Origin: Cellulomonas_A sp047229345
Lineage (GTDB): Bacteria; Actinomycetota; Actinomycetes; Actinomycetales; Cellulomonadaceae
DNA: 64,000 nucleotides
Assembly (NCBI RefSeq): GCF_047229345.1
Contig: NZ_JBFTER010000004.1
Span: 24,612 to 88,611, forward strand
Direction of reading: 5' to 3'
Notes under the pieces: model-generated
Told to the model about the DNA's origin: nothing
Database searches by the model: none
The model's input: the letters and a program-made list of their open reading frames with translations, nothing else
Part shown: positions 53,075 through 61,972 of the stretch, piece by piece
Numbering within the stretch: the stretch's first letter is position 1
How the letters are laid out: each line of letters begins with the position of its first letter
Position numbers and translations under genes: made by a program

Positions 53075-54526
53075 ATGGACCTGTTCGACGCGGTCAGCTC
53101 GACCGCGCAGGGGCTCCCGACGGTCTCCGCCGGCGCCCCTCTCGCGGTGCGCATGCGCCCGCGCACCCTCGCGGAGGTCGCCGGGCAGTCCCACCTGCTC
53201 GTCGCCGGCTCACCGCTGCGTCGTCTCGTCGAGCCCGGGGGAGAGGCGTCACGGCGCGCCGCCCCCAGCTCCGTGGTCCTGTGGGGCCCGCCCGGGACCG
53301 GCAAGACGACGCTCGCCTACCTCATCGCGGCGACGTCCGGGCGACGCTTCGTCGAGCTGTCCGCCGTGACCGCCGGCGTCAAGGACGTGCGTGCCGTGAT
53401 CGACGACGCCCGCCGCCGCCTCGCCGGGGACGGCAGCGAGACGGTCCTGTTCATCGACGAGGTGCACCGCTTCACCAAGGCCCAGCAGGACGCGCTCCTC
53501 CCGAGCGTCGAGAACCGCTGGGTCACGCTCGTCGCCGCGACCACGGAGAACCCGAGCTTCTCGGTGAACTCCCCGCTCCTGTCCCGCTCGCTCCTGCTCA
53601 CCCTGCAGCCGCTCGGGGTCGAGGACGTCCGCGCGCTCGTGCGCCGCGCCGTGCTCGACGAGCGCGGGCTGGGCGGCGCGGTCACCCTCGACGAGGACGC
53701 CGAGGAGCACCTCCTGCGGCTCGCGGGCGGCGACGCGCGCAAGGCCCTGACGATCCTCGAGGCCGCGGCCGGCGCGGCGCTCGCGGACCACGACGACCGG
53801 CCCGCGCCGACCCCGGCCGACGAGGCCCCGTCCTCGACCGACCCCGAGGCGGGCAGCGCGGAGCACCACGACGGGGCCGCACCCCCCGCCGTCGTCGACC
53901 TCGCGACCGTCGAGCGCGCGATCGACGTCGCCGCGGTGCGCTATGACCGCGACGGCGACCAGCACTACGACGTCATCAGCGCGTTCATCAAGTCGATGCG
54001 CGGCTCCGACGTCGACGCGTCGCTGCACTACCTCGCGCGCATGATCGCCGCGGGCGAGGACCCCCGCTTCATCGCCCGCCGCGTCGTCATCGCCGCCGCG
54101 GAGGACGTCGGCATGGCGGACCCGAGCGCGCTGCAGACCGCGGTCGCCGCCGCGCAGGCCGTCGCGCTCATCGGCATGCCCGAGGCGCGGATCATCCTCG
54201 CCGAGGCCGTCGTGCACCTCGCGACCGCGCCGAAGTCCAACGCCGCGTACACGGGGATCGACGCGGCGCTCGCGGACGTGCGCGCGGGCCGGATCGGCTC
54301 GGTGCCCGAGCACCTGCGTGACGCGCACTACGCCGGCGCGAAGGAGCTCGGCCACGGCAAGGGGTACCGGTACGCGCACGACGCCCCGCACGCGGTCGCC
54401 GCGCAGCAGTACCTCCCCGACGAGCTGGTCGGGACGCGGTACTACACCCCGAGCGACCGCGGCTTCGAGCGGTCCGTGACGGAGCGGCTCGAGCGGATCC
54501 GCGCGATCCTCGCGAGCGAGGGCTGA
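53075..54526 (+). CDS. rarA: Replication-associated recombination protein RarA (MgsA)
   Basis: A 483-residue AAA+ ATPase. Clamp-loader-like N-terminus (LAVRMRPRTLAEVAGQSHLL), Walker A GPPGTGKTTLA, Walker B VLFIDEVHRF, sensor AATTENPSF, and the tetramerisation domain (HYDVISAFIKSMRGSDVDAS, GYRYAHDAP). A 35-residue Pro/Ala/Asp-rich insertion lies at about 248-285. It acts at stalled replication forks. Confidence 0.94.
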   Translation: MDLFDAVSSTAQGLPTVSAGAPLAVRMRPRTLAEVAGQSHLLVAGSPLRRLVEPGGEASRRAAPSSVVLWGPPGTGKTTLAYLIAATSGRRFVELSAVTAGVKDVRAVIDDARRRLAGDGSETVLFIDEVHRFTKAQQDALLPSVENRWVTLVAATTENPSFSVNSPLLSRSLLLTLQPLGVEDVRALVRRAVLDERGLGGAVTLDEDAEEHLLRLAGGDARKALTILEAAAGAALADHDDRPAPTPADEAPSSTDPEAGSAEHHDGAAPPAVVDLATVERAIDVAAVRYDRDGDQHYDVISAFIKSMRGSDVDASLHYLARMIAAGEDPRFIARRVVIAAAEDVGMADPSALQTAVAAAQAVALIGMPEARIILAEAVVHLATAPKSNAAYTGIDAALADVRAGRIGSVPEHLRDAHYAGAKELGHGKGYRYAHDAPHAVAAQQYLPDELVGTRYYTPSDRGFERSVTERLERIRAILASEG

Positions 54527-54531
54527 CGCGA

Positions 54532-54751
54532 TTGGGTTCATCGCCGCGCACCCGCTAGTCTGTACAGGTTGCCCGGCGGGCGACGGCGCGGTGCGCCCCG
54601 GGAGACCGGGGGACGGGCCGTCCCGACCAGCCGGACGACCACCTGGGGCCTTAGCCGCACGACCGACACGGGTCGCGCACCGAAGGTCGGCCCCACCCCG
54701 CCGGAGTCCTCCGCGTCGGGTGTGACGTCTACAACGACAGGAAGTACGTCT
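54532..54751 (+). promoter_or_regulatory. rpsD promoter and long 5' leader
   Basis: TTGGGT (54532-54537) and TAGTCT (54556-54561) with an 18-nt spacer form a plausible housekeeping promoter. About 180 nt of leader then precede the GTG of rpsD, unusually long for this window, where most leaders are absent or short. The leader is GC-rich with potential stems and could be the place of S4 autoregulation; that is inference. Confidence 0.5.
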
Positions 54752-55378
54752 GTGAGCAGTGTGACCCGCTCGCGTCGCCAGGTGCGCCTCTCGCGCGCCC
54801 TCGGCCTCGCGCTGACGCCCAAGGCCGTCAAGCACTTCGAGAAGCGTCCGTACCCCCCGGGCGAGCACGGCCGCGCGCGCCGTCGGACCGAGTCCGACTA
54901 CGCCGTCCGTCTCCGTGAGAAGCAGCGCCTGCGTGCGCAGTACGCGCTCCGCGAGAAGCAGCTCGCCCGTGCCTACGAGGACGCCCGCAAGGCCCCGGGC
55001 CTGACCGGTGAGGCGCTCGTCGAGAACCTCGAGACGCGTCTCGACGCGCTCGTCCTGCGTGCCGGCTTCGCCCGCACGATCCTCCAGGCCCGCCAGGTCG
55101 TCGTGCACCGTCACGTGCTCGTCGACGGCAAGATCGTGGACCGCCCGTCGTTCCGCGTGAAGCCGGGTCAGACCCTCCAGGTCAAGCCGAAGAGCCAGGC
55201 CACGGTGCCGTTCCAGGTGGCCGCCGCCGGTGCGCACCGCGACGTCCTGCCGGCCGTCCCGGGCTACCTCGACGTCCAGCTCGAGAAGCTGAGCGCCGTC
55301 CTGGTCCGTGCGCCCAAGCGCGCCGAGGTCCCCGTGACCTGCGAGGTCCAGCTCGTCGTCGAGTACTACGCGCGCTGA
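54752..55378 (+). CDS. rpsD: Small ribosomal subunit protein uS4
   Basis: A 208-residue S4 of the actinobacterial type: RSRRQVRLSRALGLALTPKA at the start, KRPYPPGEHGRARRR, and the S4 RNA-binding domain (LETRLDALVLRAGFARTILQ...ARQVVVHRHVLVDG). The zinc-ligand cysteines of the C+ form are absent. GTG 54752 follows CAGGAAG. It binds 16S rRNA early in 30S assembly. Here it is outside the alpha operon, as in other Micrococcales. Confidence 0.96.
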   Translation: MSSVTRSRRQVRLSRALGLALTPKAVKHFEKRPYPPGEHGRARRRTESDYAVRLREKQRLRAQYALREKQLARAYEDARKAPGLTGEALVENLETRLDALVLRAGFARTILQARQVVVHRHVLVDGKIVDRPSFRVKPGQTLQVKPKSQATVPFQVAAAGAHRDVLPAVPGYLDVQLEKLSAVLVRAPKRAEVPVTCEVQLVVEYYAR

Positions 55379-55402
55379 CCCCCGCACGCATCGCAGCACC
55401 TC

Positions 55403-55442
55403 AGCGCCCCGCGCGTGCCGAAGTCGGCGCACGCGGGGCGCT
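55403..55442 (+). terminator. rpsD terminator
   Basis: AGCGCCCCGCG/CGCGGGGCGCT (11 bp) continuing as an imperfect inner stem around GTGCCGA/TCGGCGC, 24 nt after the rpsD stop. Confidence 0.85.
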
Positions 55443-55509
55443 GTGCTGTCCGGGTAGGGTTTCGCAGGTTCGGGCGCCCGCCCGGCCACCATTCTTCGGG
55501 AGGGCCTCC

Positions 55510-55884
55510 ATGTCGGTCGGAGACGTCGCAGGACTCGTCGCCGCGATCGCGTTCGTGCTGCTCGTCGGGGTCCTCGCGGTCCCGCTGGTCAAGCTCGGCC
55601 GCACGTTCGACCAGGCCAGCGCGTCGCTGCGCCAGATCACCGAGCACACGCTCCCGGTGATCGACGAGACGGCGACGGTGGTCGCGTCGACCAACAGCCA
55701 GCTCGAGCGCGTCGACACGATCACGACGTCCGCGGCGCAGGTCTCCGCGAACGTCTCGGCGCTCACGTCGCTGTTCGCCGCGACGGTCGGCGGCCCGATG
55801 ATCAAGGTCGCCGCGTTCTCCTACGGCGTGCGCCGCGCCCTGTCCGGGCTGGGCGCGAGCGCGAAGGCGTCGAGGACCCACTGA
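55510..55884 (+). CDS. DUF948-family membrane protein
   Basis: A 124-residue protein. N-terminal transmembrane helix (VAGLVAAIAFVLLVGVLAVP), then a helical, Thr/Ser-rich segment (LPVIDETATVVASTNSQLER) typical of DUF948. GGGAGG precedes ATG 55510. It probably forms a membrane-associated coiled structure. Its stop overlaps the next ATG by one base. Confidence 0.82.
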   Translation: MSVGDVAGLVAAIAFVLLVGVLAVPLVKLGRTFDQASASLRQITEHTLPVIDETATVVASTNSQLERVDTITTSAAQVSANVSALTSLFAATVGGPMIKVAAFSYGVRRALSGLGASAKASRTH

Positions 55885-56252
55885 TGCGGCGCCTGTTCTG
55901 GGTCGCGGTCGGCGCGACGGTGACGCTCGTGGCGGTGCGCCGCGCGCGCGACGTCGTCACCGCGTACCTGCCGGCCGGCACCGGGGAAGCCCTCGGCGTC
56001 GTGGACCAGGTGACGACCGCGGCCCGCACGGCACGCGCCGAGTTCCTCGCGGGGCTCGCGGAGCGCGAGGCACAGCTCACGCACGACCTCGTCGGCGACG
56101 TCGACGTGGACGCGCTGCGCGAGGAGCGCACCCGCCGGCGCGAGGCCGAGGACGCCCACGCCGGTGGGCACGGCCGCCGCGCGGCGCACCGCAGGCCCGC
56201 GACCGAGGACCCGGACGACGCCGACGGGGACCTGCCCTACTCGTTCTACTGA
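55884..56252 (+). CDS. Small membrane-associated protein
   Basis: A 122-residue protein with a short N-terminal hydrophobic stretch (LFWVAVGATVTLVAV), a helix, and an acidic/Arg-rich tail ending in DLPYSFY. It is coupled to the DUF948 gene and precedes alaS, a conserved actinobacterial arrangement. Function unknown. Confidence 0.7.
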   Translation: MRRLFWVAVGATVTLVAVRRARDVVTAYLPAGTGEALGVVDQVTTAARTARAEFLAGLAEREAQLTHDLVGDVDVDALREERTRRREAEDAHAGGHGRRAAHRRPATEDPDDADGDLPYSFY

Positions 56253-56371
56253 CGAGCGCCGCCGGCCGCGGAACACCCCGCCGCCCGCGCACGCTGCACC
56301 TGACAGCACCACCGCCGGCCGCGAGCCGGCACCGGAACCACGACGAGCAACCGACGAGCACCGAGGACACC

Positions 56372-59080
56372 ATGCGTACCGCCGAGATCCGCCAGCGCTG
56401 GCTCGACTACTTCGAGGGCCGCGGCCACACCGTGGTCCCGTCGGCCCCGCTCATCTCGCCCGACCCCTCGACGCTCTTCGTCATCGCGGGCATGGTGCCG
56501 TTCATCCCGTACATGCTCGGTGAGCAGACCGCGCCGTGGCCGCGCGCGACGAGCGTGCAGAAGTGCGTGCGCACCCTCGACATCGAAGAGGTCGGCAAGA
56601 CGACCCGGCACGGCACGTTCTTCCAGATGAACGGGAACTTCTCGTTCGGCGACTACTTCAAGGAAGGCGCGATCACCTACGCGTGGGAGCTCGTCACGGG
56701 CTCCACCGCCGACGGCGGGTTCGGCTTCGACCCCGACACGATCTGGGTGACCGTCTACCACGACGACGACGAGGCGGCCGCGCTCTGGAAGCGCATCGCC
56801 GGGCTGCCCGACGAGCGCATCCAGCGCCGCGGCATGAAGGACAACTACTGGTCGACGGGGGCGCGCGGCCCGGCCGGCCCGTGCTCGGAGATCTACGTCG
56901 ACCGCGGGCCCGAGTACGGCGCCGAGGGCGGCCCGGTCGTCGACGAGGACCGCTACATCGAGATCTGGAACCTCGTCTTCATGCAGTACGAGCGCGGCGA
57001 CGGCGGCGGCAAGGAGGACTTCCCGATCCTCGGGGAGCTCCAGCAGAAGAACATCGACACCGGCATGGGTCTCGAGCGCGTCGCCTACCTGCTCCAGGGC
57101 GTCGACAACATGTACGAGATCGACGAGGTCTTCCCGGTCATCCAGGCGGCGCAGGAGCTCTCGGGCCGCCGCTACGGCGCCGACCGCGACGACGACGTCC
57201 GCATGCGCGTCGTCGCCGACCACGTCCGCAGCAGCCTGATGCTCATGGGCGACGGCGTCACGCCCTCCAACGAGGGCCGCGGCTACGTGCTCCGGCGCCT
57301 GCTGCGCCGCTCGGTGCGCGCGATGCGCCTGCTCGGCGTCGAGGACCTCGCGCTGCCGACGCTGCTCCCGGTGAGCAAGGACGCGATGAGCCCGTCCTAC
57401 CCCGAGCTCGCGGAGCGGTTCGACCGCATCAGCACGGTCGCGTACGCCGAGGAGGACGCGTTCCGCCGCACGCTCGCGGCCGGCACGACGATCCTGGACA
57501 CCGCCGTGCGCACCGTGAAGACGCAGGCCGGGGGAGACGCGCCCGCGGCGACGCCGCTGCTCTCGGGCGAGCAGGCGTTCCAGCTGCACGACACCTACGG
57601 CTTCCCGATCGACCTCACGCTCGAGATGGCCGCGGAGCAGGGTGTCTCGGTCGACGAGACCGCGTTCCGCTCCCTCATGCAGGCCCAGCGCCAGCGCGGC
57701 CGGGCGGACGCGCTCGCCAAGCGGGCCGGCCGTGCGGACACCGCGGCGTACCAGGAGCTGCACCAGACGCTGAGCAGCGAGAAGGCCGGCCCGGTCGAGT
57801 TCCTCGGCTACACCGACACCACGTCGCGCTCGCGCGTCGTGGGACTGCTCGTCGACGGCGTCCCCGCTCCCGCGGCGACCGCGCCGGCCGACGTCGAGGT
57901 CGTCCTCGACCGCACGCCGTTCTACGCGGAGTCGGGCGGCCAGCTCGCCGACCAGGGCACGATCGTGCTCGACGGCGGCGCGCGCATCGAGGTCGACGAC
58001 GTCCAGGCGCCCGTCAAGGGGCTCTCGGTGCACCACGGCCGCCTGGTCGACGGCACGGTCACGTTCGGCGAGGCCGGCACCGCGACGATCGACGTGCTCC
58101 GGCGCAAGGCGATCAGCCGCGCGCACACCGCGACGCACATGGTGCACAAGGCGCTGCGCGAGGCGCTCGGCGACACCGCGACGCAGGCCGGCTCCGAGAA
58201 CGCGCCGAGCCGCATCCGGTTCGACTTCCGGTCGAGCGCCGCGGTGCCCGCCGGGGCGCTCTCCGAGATCGAGGAGCGCGTCAACACCCAGCTCGCGGAG
58301 GACCTCGACGTCACCGACGAGGTCATGCCGATCGCGGAGGCACGCGCGCTCGGCGCGATGGCGCTGTTCGGTGAGAAGTACGGCGACCGCGTCCGGGTCG
58401 TCTCGATCGGCGGCGACTGGTCGCGTGAGCTGTGCGCCGGGACGCACGTACGCCGCTCGGGCCAGCTCGGGCTCGTGACGCTGCTCGGCGAGTCGTCGAT
58501 CGGCTCGGGCGTCCGCCGCGTCGACGCGCTCGTCGGCGACGGCGCGTACGGGTTCCAGGCGAAGGAGCACGCGCTCGTCGGCCAGCTCTCGGGCCTGCTC
58601 GGGGCGCGTCCCGACGAGCTCGGCGACCGCGTGTCGTCCCTGCTCACGCGGCTCAAGGAGTCGGAGAAGGAGCTCGCCGCGCTGCGCCAGGCGCAGGTCC
58701 TCGCCGCTGCGGGTGCCCTGGCGTCGGGGGCGACCGAGGTCGGCGGCGTCCGGGTCGTCGCGCACGACGCCGGCGAGGTGTCCTCGGCCGACGACCTGCG
58801 CACGCTGGTGCTCGACGTCCGGGCGCGGCTCGGCGAGTCCGCACCGGCCGTCGTCGCGGTCGGGGGTGTCGCCAAGGGCCGTCCGGTCGTGGTCGTCGCG
58901 ACGAACGCGGCCGCGCGCGAGCGGGGCGTGCGGGCCGGGGCGCTCGTGAAGTCGGCCTCGGGCGTGCTCGGCGGCGGTGGCGGCGGCAAGGACGACCTCG
59001 CGCAGGGCGGCGGCACGGACGCGAGCCGCCTCGGTGCCGCGCTCGACGGCCTGCGGGCCGAGATCGGCGCGGCGGCCTGA
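56372..59080 (+). CDS. alaS: Alanine-tRNA ligase
   Basis: A 902-residue AlaRS. Class II core (RWLDYFEGRGHTVVPSAPLI, FFQMNGNFSFGDYFKEGAI), editing domain with zinc motif HTATH and C-x3-H in ELCAGTHVRRSG, and a C-terminal oligomerisation domain with the Gly-rich GGGGGGKDDLAQGGG. Catalytic and editing residues are all visible. Confidence 0.97.
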   Translation: MRTAEIRQRWLDYFEGRGHTVVPSAPLISPDPSTLFVIAGMVPFIPYMLGEQTAPWPRATSVQKCVRTLDIEEVGKTTRHGTFFQMNGNFSFGDYFKEGAITYAWELVTGSTADGGFGFDPDTIWVTVYHDDDEAAALWKRIAGLPDERIQRRGMKDNYWSTGARGPAGPCSEIYVDRGPEYGAEGGPVVDEDRYIEIWNLVFMQYERGDGGGKEDFPILGELQQKNIDTGMGLERVAYLLQGVDNMYEIDEVFPVIQAAQELSGRRYGADRDDDVRMRVVADHVRSSLMLMGDGVTPSNEGRGYVLRRLLRRSVRAMRLLGVEDLALPTLLPVSKDAMSPSYPELAERFDRISTVAYAEEDAFRRTLAAGTTILDTAVRTVKTQAGGDAPAATPLLSGEQAFQLHDTYGFPIDLTLEMAAEQGVSVDETAFRSLMQAQRQRGRADALAKRAGRADTAAYQELHQTLSSEKAGPVEFLGYTDTTSRSRVVGLLVDGVPAPAATAPADVEVVLDRTPFYAESGGQLADQGTIVLDGGARIEVDDVQAPVKGLSVHHGRLVDGTVTFGEAGTATIDVLRRKAISRAHTATHMVHKALREALGDTATQAGSENAPSRIRFDFRSSAAVPAGALSEIEERVNTQLAEDLDVTDEVMPIAEARALGAMALFGEKYGDRVRVVSIGGDWSRELCAGTHVRRSGQLGLVTLLGESSIGSGVRRVDALVGDGAYGFQAKEHALVGQLSGLLGARPDELGDRVSSLLTRLKESEKELAALRQAQVLAAAGALASGATEVGGVRVVAHDAGEVSSADDLRTLVLDVRARLGESAPAVVAVGGVAKGRPVVVVATNAAARERGVRAGALVKSASGVLGGGGGGKDDLAQGGGTDASRLGAALDGLRAEIGAAA

Positions 59081-59081
59081 G

Positions 59082-59708
59082 GTGCTGCCGGACACCGCCG
59101 CGCCGGTCGCCCGCGGGAGCAGGCTCGGCGTCGACGTCGGGAGCGTGCGCGTCGGGCTCGCCGCGAGCGACCCCGACGGGCTGATCGCGACGCCGGTCGA
59201 TACCGTGCCGCGCGACACCCGGCGCCCGGCGCCCGGGGCGCTCCCGGCCGACGTGCGGCGCATCGCGGCGGAGGCGGAGGAGCGCGCGGCGGCTGTCGTG
59301 TATGTCGGACTTCCGCGACACCTCTCCGGTGCCGAAGGTGCCGCATCGGAGGCCGCGCGCGCGTACGCTGTGGTGCTGGCGCAGGCCGTCGCACCCGTTC
59401 CGGTGCGGCTGGTCGACGAGCGGATGAGCACGGTGTCCGCCCATCAGGCGCTGCGCGCGTCCGGTCGGGCCGGGCGCAGCCACCGGCAGGTCGTCGACCA
59501 GGCGGCCGCGGTGGTGATCCTGCAGACCGCGCTGGACGCGGAACGGGTCACGGGTGCACGGGCGGGGGAACGGGTCGACGCCGACCCGCCGGTGGTCGCG
59601 CGTGACGCGGGTGGCTGCGGGGACGGACGGACGAGACTGCAGGACGGTGCAGATGAGCGGCACGACGGACCGACGAGCCAGGGATCGGAGGGAAGAGAAC
59701 GTGAGTGA
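59082..59708 (+). CDS. ruvX: Holliday-junction resolvase-like RuvX/YqgF
   Basis: A 208-residue RNase H-fold protein: RLGVDVGSVRVGLAASDPDG (first Asp), VVYVGLPRHLSG, VRLVDERMSTVSAHQ and VVDQAAAVVILQ (last Asp). The usual length is about 150 residues; here about 55 hydrophilic residues follow. GTG 59082 is one base after the alaS stop. It acts in pre-16S rRNA 5'-end maturation in other bacteria. The tail overlaps the mltG start by 8 nt. Confidence 0.9.
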   Translation: MLPDTAAPVARGSRLGVDVGSVRVGLAASDPDGLIATPVDTVPRDTRRPAPGALPADVRRIAAEAEERAAAVVYVGLPRHLSGAEGAASEAARAYAVVLAQAVAPVPVRLVDERMSTVSAHQALRASGRAGRSHRQVVDQAAAVVILQTALDAERVTGARAGERVDADPPVVARDAGGCGDGRTRLQDGADERHDGPTSQGSEGRERE

Positions 59709-60849
59709 CCTCTTCCTCGGCGCACCGACGCAGAACGCGAGCGAGCCTGCCGCGTCGCGCCGTGCCCGCCAGCGCGGCAAGGCCCGCAAGGCCAAGGAGC
59801 GCCGCAAGCGCCGTCGCCGCAGCATCGTCGTGATCATCATGGCGCTGGCCCTCGTCCTCGGCGCCGGCTACGTCGTGTGGAGCGTCGTCGGCCCCATGTT
59901 CTCGAGCGGGGGCGGCGAGGAGACGGTCAGCGACTTCCCCGGACCCGGCAGCGGCGAGGTCCAGGTCGTGGTCGCGCAGGGTGACTCGGGCGGCGCGATC
60001 GGGCAGAAGCTCGTGGACGCGGGCGTCGTCGCGACGACGGGCGCCTTCTCGTCGGCGTTCACCGCCAACCCCGACGCCGCCAGCATCCAGCCGGGCACGT
60101 ACACGCTCCAGCTCCAGATGAAGGCGAGCGACGCGGTCGCCGCACTGCTCAACACGGCCAACCGCGTGTCGCTCAAGGTCACGGTCGCCGAGGGGCTCAC
60201 GAGCGAGCAGATCTTCGAGAAGATCTACGAGGTCACCGCCATCCCCGTCGACCAGCTCCGCGCCGCAGCGGCAGACCCCGCGCTCGGGCTGCCGGCGGAG
60301 GCGGGCGGCAACATCGAGGGCTGGCTCTACCCGCTGACGTACATGGTCGAGCGCGACGCCAGCGCCCTCAGCGTGCTCCAGCCGATGGTCGCGAAGACCG
60401 TCGAGGTGCTGACGGCCAAGGGCGTGGCGCAGGACCAGTGGCAGCAGGTGCTGCTCAAGGCGTCGATCGTGGAGCGCGAGGCCAAGCTCGACGAGGACCG
60501 GCCGAAGGTCGCCCGCGGCATCGAGAACCGGCTCGCCCGCCAGATGCGTCTCGAGATCGACGCGACGACGACGTACTACCTCGGGGTCCAGCGCGGCCCG
60601 ACGTACGAGGAGAACCACGACGAGTCGAACCCGTACAGCACGTACGTGCGTGTCGGGCTCCCGCCCGGACCGATCGCGTCGCCGAGCGAGAAGTCGATCG
60701 ACGCCGTCCTGTCGCCCGCCGAGGGGCCGTGGATCTTCTGGGTCTCGGTCAACCTCGAGACCGGCGAGACACGGTTCACCGACGACTGGGACGAGCACCA
60801 GGCGAACGTGCGGCTCCTGCGGGAGTGGCAGGCGGCGAACGCCGGCTGA
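59701..60849 (+). CDS. mltG: Endolytic transglycosylase MltG
   Basis: A 382-residue membrane enzyme. Very basic cytoplasmic head (RKAKERRKRRRRS), transmembrane helix (IVVIIMALALVLGAGYVVW), LysM-like region, and the YceG catalytic domain with Glu in ASIVEREA and the conserved SNPYSTYVRVGLPPGPIASP. It cuts nascent glycan strands. GGAGGGAAG precedes GTG 59701. The order alaS-ruvX-mltG-aroE is conserved. Confidence 0.95.
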   Translation: MSDLFLGAPTQNASEPAASRRARQRGKARKAKERRKRRRRSIVVIIMALALVLGAGYVVWSVVGPMFSSGGGEETVSDFPGPGSGEVQVVVAQGDSGGAIGQKLVDAGVVATTGAFSSAFTANPDAASIQPGTYTLQLQMKASDAVAALLNTANRVSLKVTVAEGLTSEQIFEKIYEVTAIPVDQLRAAAADPALGLPAEAGGNIEGWLYPLTYMVERDASALSVLQPMVAKTVEVLTAKGVAQDQWQQVLLKASIVEREAKLDEDRPKVARGIENRLARQMRLEIDATTTYYLGVQRGPTYEENHDESNPYSTYVRVGLPPGPIASPSEKSIDAVLSPAEGPWIFWVSVNLETGETRFTDDWDEHQANVRLLREWQAANAG

Positions 60850-60912
60850 CGGCGTCGGAGCGTCGGAGGTCCGGCTCACCGGACGCCCGACGCTCCTGCC
60901 GCGCGGGGACCC

Positions 60913-60918
60913 TATGCT
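60913..60918 (+). promoter_or_regulatory. -10 element of a leaderless promoter for aroE
   Basis: TATGCT ends 7 nt before ATG 60926. The ATG at 60914 lies inside the hexamer and is therefore unlikely to be used. Confidence 0.6.
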
Positions 60919-60925
60919 GCCCCTC

Positions 60926-61852
60926 ATGCAGCCGGAGCGGACGGTCCCGACGACACCGACGAGCGCAGCAAGGCTGCGATCGGGGCGCGCCGCTGTGCTC
61001 GGCCACCCGGTGGCGCACTCGCTGTCGCCGGTGCTGCACCGGGCGGCGTACGCGGCGCTCGGGCTCGACGACTGGCGCTACGACCCGGTCGACGTGACCG
61101 AGGACGACCTCGCCGGCTTTGTCGGCGCGCTCGACGCGTCATGGGCCGGCCTGAGCCTGACCATGCCGCTCAAGCAGACGGTGCTGCCGCTGCTCGACCA
61201 CGTCGAGCCGCTCGCCGGAGTCGTGGGGGCGGTCAACACGGTGCTCGTGCAGCCCGCGCGCGGGACCCCCGTGCTCACCGGCGCCAACACCGACGTGTAC
61301 GGGCTCGTCACGGCGCTGGGCGAGGCGCTCGCCCTCGACGCGCCGGCGCCGCGGCGGACCGCGGCGGTGCTCGGCGGCGGCGCCACCGCCGCGTCGACGC
61401 TCGCGGCGCTGGCCCAGCTCGGCTGCACGACCCCGGTCGTCTACGTCCGCTCGCTCGCCCGCGTCGGCGGTCTCATGCGGGCCGCCCACCGGATGGGCGT
61501 CGAGCCGCGGTACGCGCTGCTGGACGCGGCGGCGCGCGAGGTGCCCGGCGCCGACGTCGTCGTCTCCACGCTGCCGCCCCGGGCGGCGGACGGTCTCGCG
61601 ACCGAGCTCGACGGCTCCGCGGTCGACGGGGTGCTCCTCGACGTCGCGTACGACCCGCGCCCGACGGCCCTGTCCGTCGCGTGGCAGCGGGCCGGCGGCG
61701 CGGTGGTCGGGGGAGAGCGGATGCTGCTGCACCAGGCGGTCGAGCAGGTCCGGCTCATGACCGGGCTCGCGGGCCCCGTCGCGGCGATGGACGAGGCGCT
61801 GCAGGCGGCGCTCGGCGTCCCCGCGCACGGCGCCGCTCCCTCGAAGGGCTGA
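60926..61852 (+). CDS. aroE: Shikimate dehydrogenase
   Basis: A 308-residue enzyme reducing 3-dehydroshikimate. Shikimate-binding HPVAHSLSPVLHRAAYAALG, catalytic Lys in LTMPLKQTVLP, GANTDVYG, NADP Rossmann AVLGGGATAASTL, and a C-terminal helix region with GERMLLHQAVEQ. It is somewhat longer than average because of extra N-terminal residues. Confidence 0.92.
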   Translation: MQPERTVPTTPTSAARLRSGRAAVLGHPVAHSLSPVLHRAAYAALGLDDWRYDPVDVTEDDLAGFVGALDASWAGLSLTMPLKQTVLPLLDHVEPLAGVVGAVNTVLVQPARGTPVLTGANTDVYGLVTALGEALALDAPAPRRTAAVLGGGATAASTLAALAQLGCTTPVVYVRSLARVGGLMRAAHRMGVEPRYALLDAAAREVPGADVVVSTLPPRAADGLATELDGSAVDGVLLDVAYDPRPTALSVAWQRAGGAVVGGERMLLHQAVEQVRLMTGLAGPVAAMDEALQAALGVPAHGAAPSKG

Positions 61853-61891
61853 CCGGCCGGCCCTCGTCACACGTTCGGCCGCACGGACTCC

Positions 61892-61919
61892 TCACGGGTC
61901 GCCGTGTGTGTGCCGATAA
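61892..61919 (+). promoter_or_regulatory. Candidate sigma-28/WhiG-type promoter for pilB
   Basis: TCAC (61892-61895), 16-nt spacer, GCCGATAA (61912-61919). GCCGATAA is the canonical -10 of FliA/WhiG sigma factors. The -35 fits the relaxed actinobacterial form (T/C)CA(A/C). It is 53 nt before the pilB start. Confidence 0.65.
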
Positions 61920-61972
61920 GTCCTCCGGGCACGTACGCGCACCTGGGCGCGCCCGCGACGAGAGGACGACCC

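Noticed and set aside
56246..59431. 1061-residue minus-strand frame opposite alaS
   Set aside because: Antisense shadow with low-complexity composition; alaS is unambiguous.
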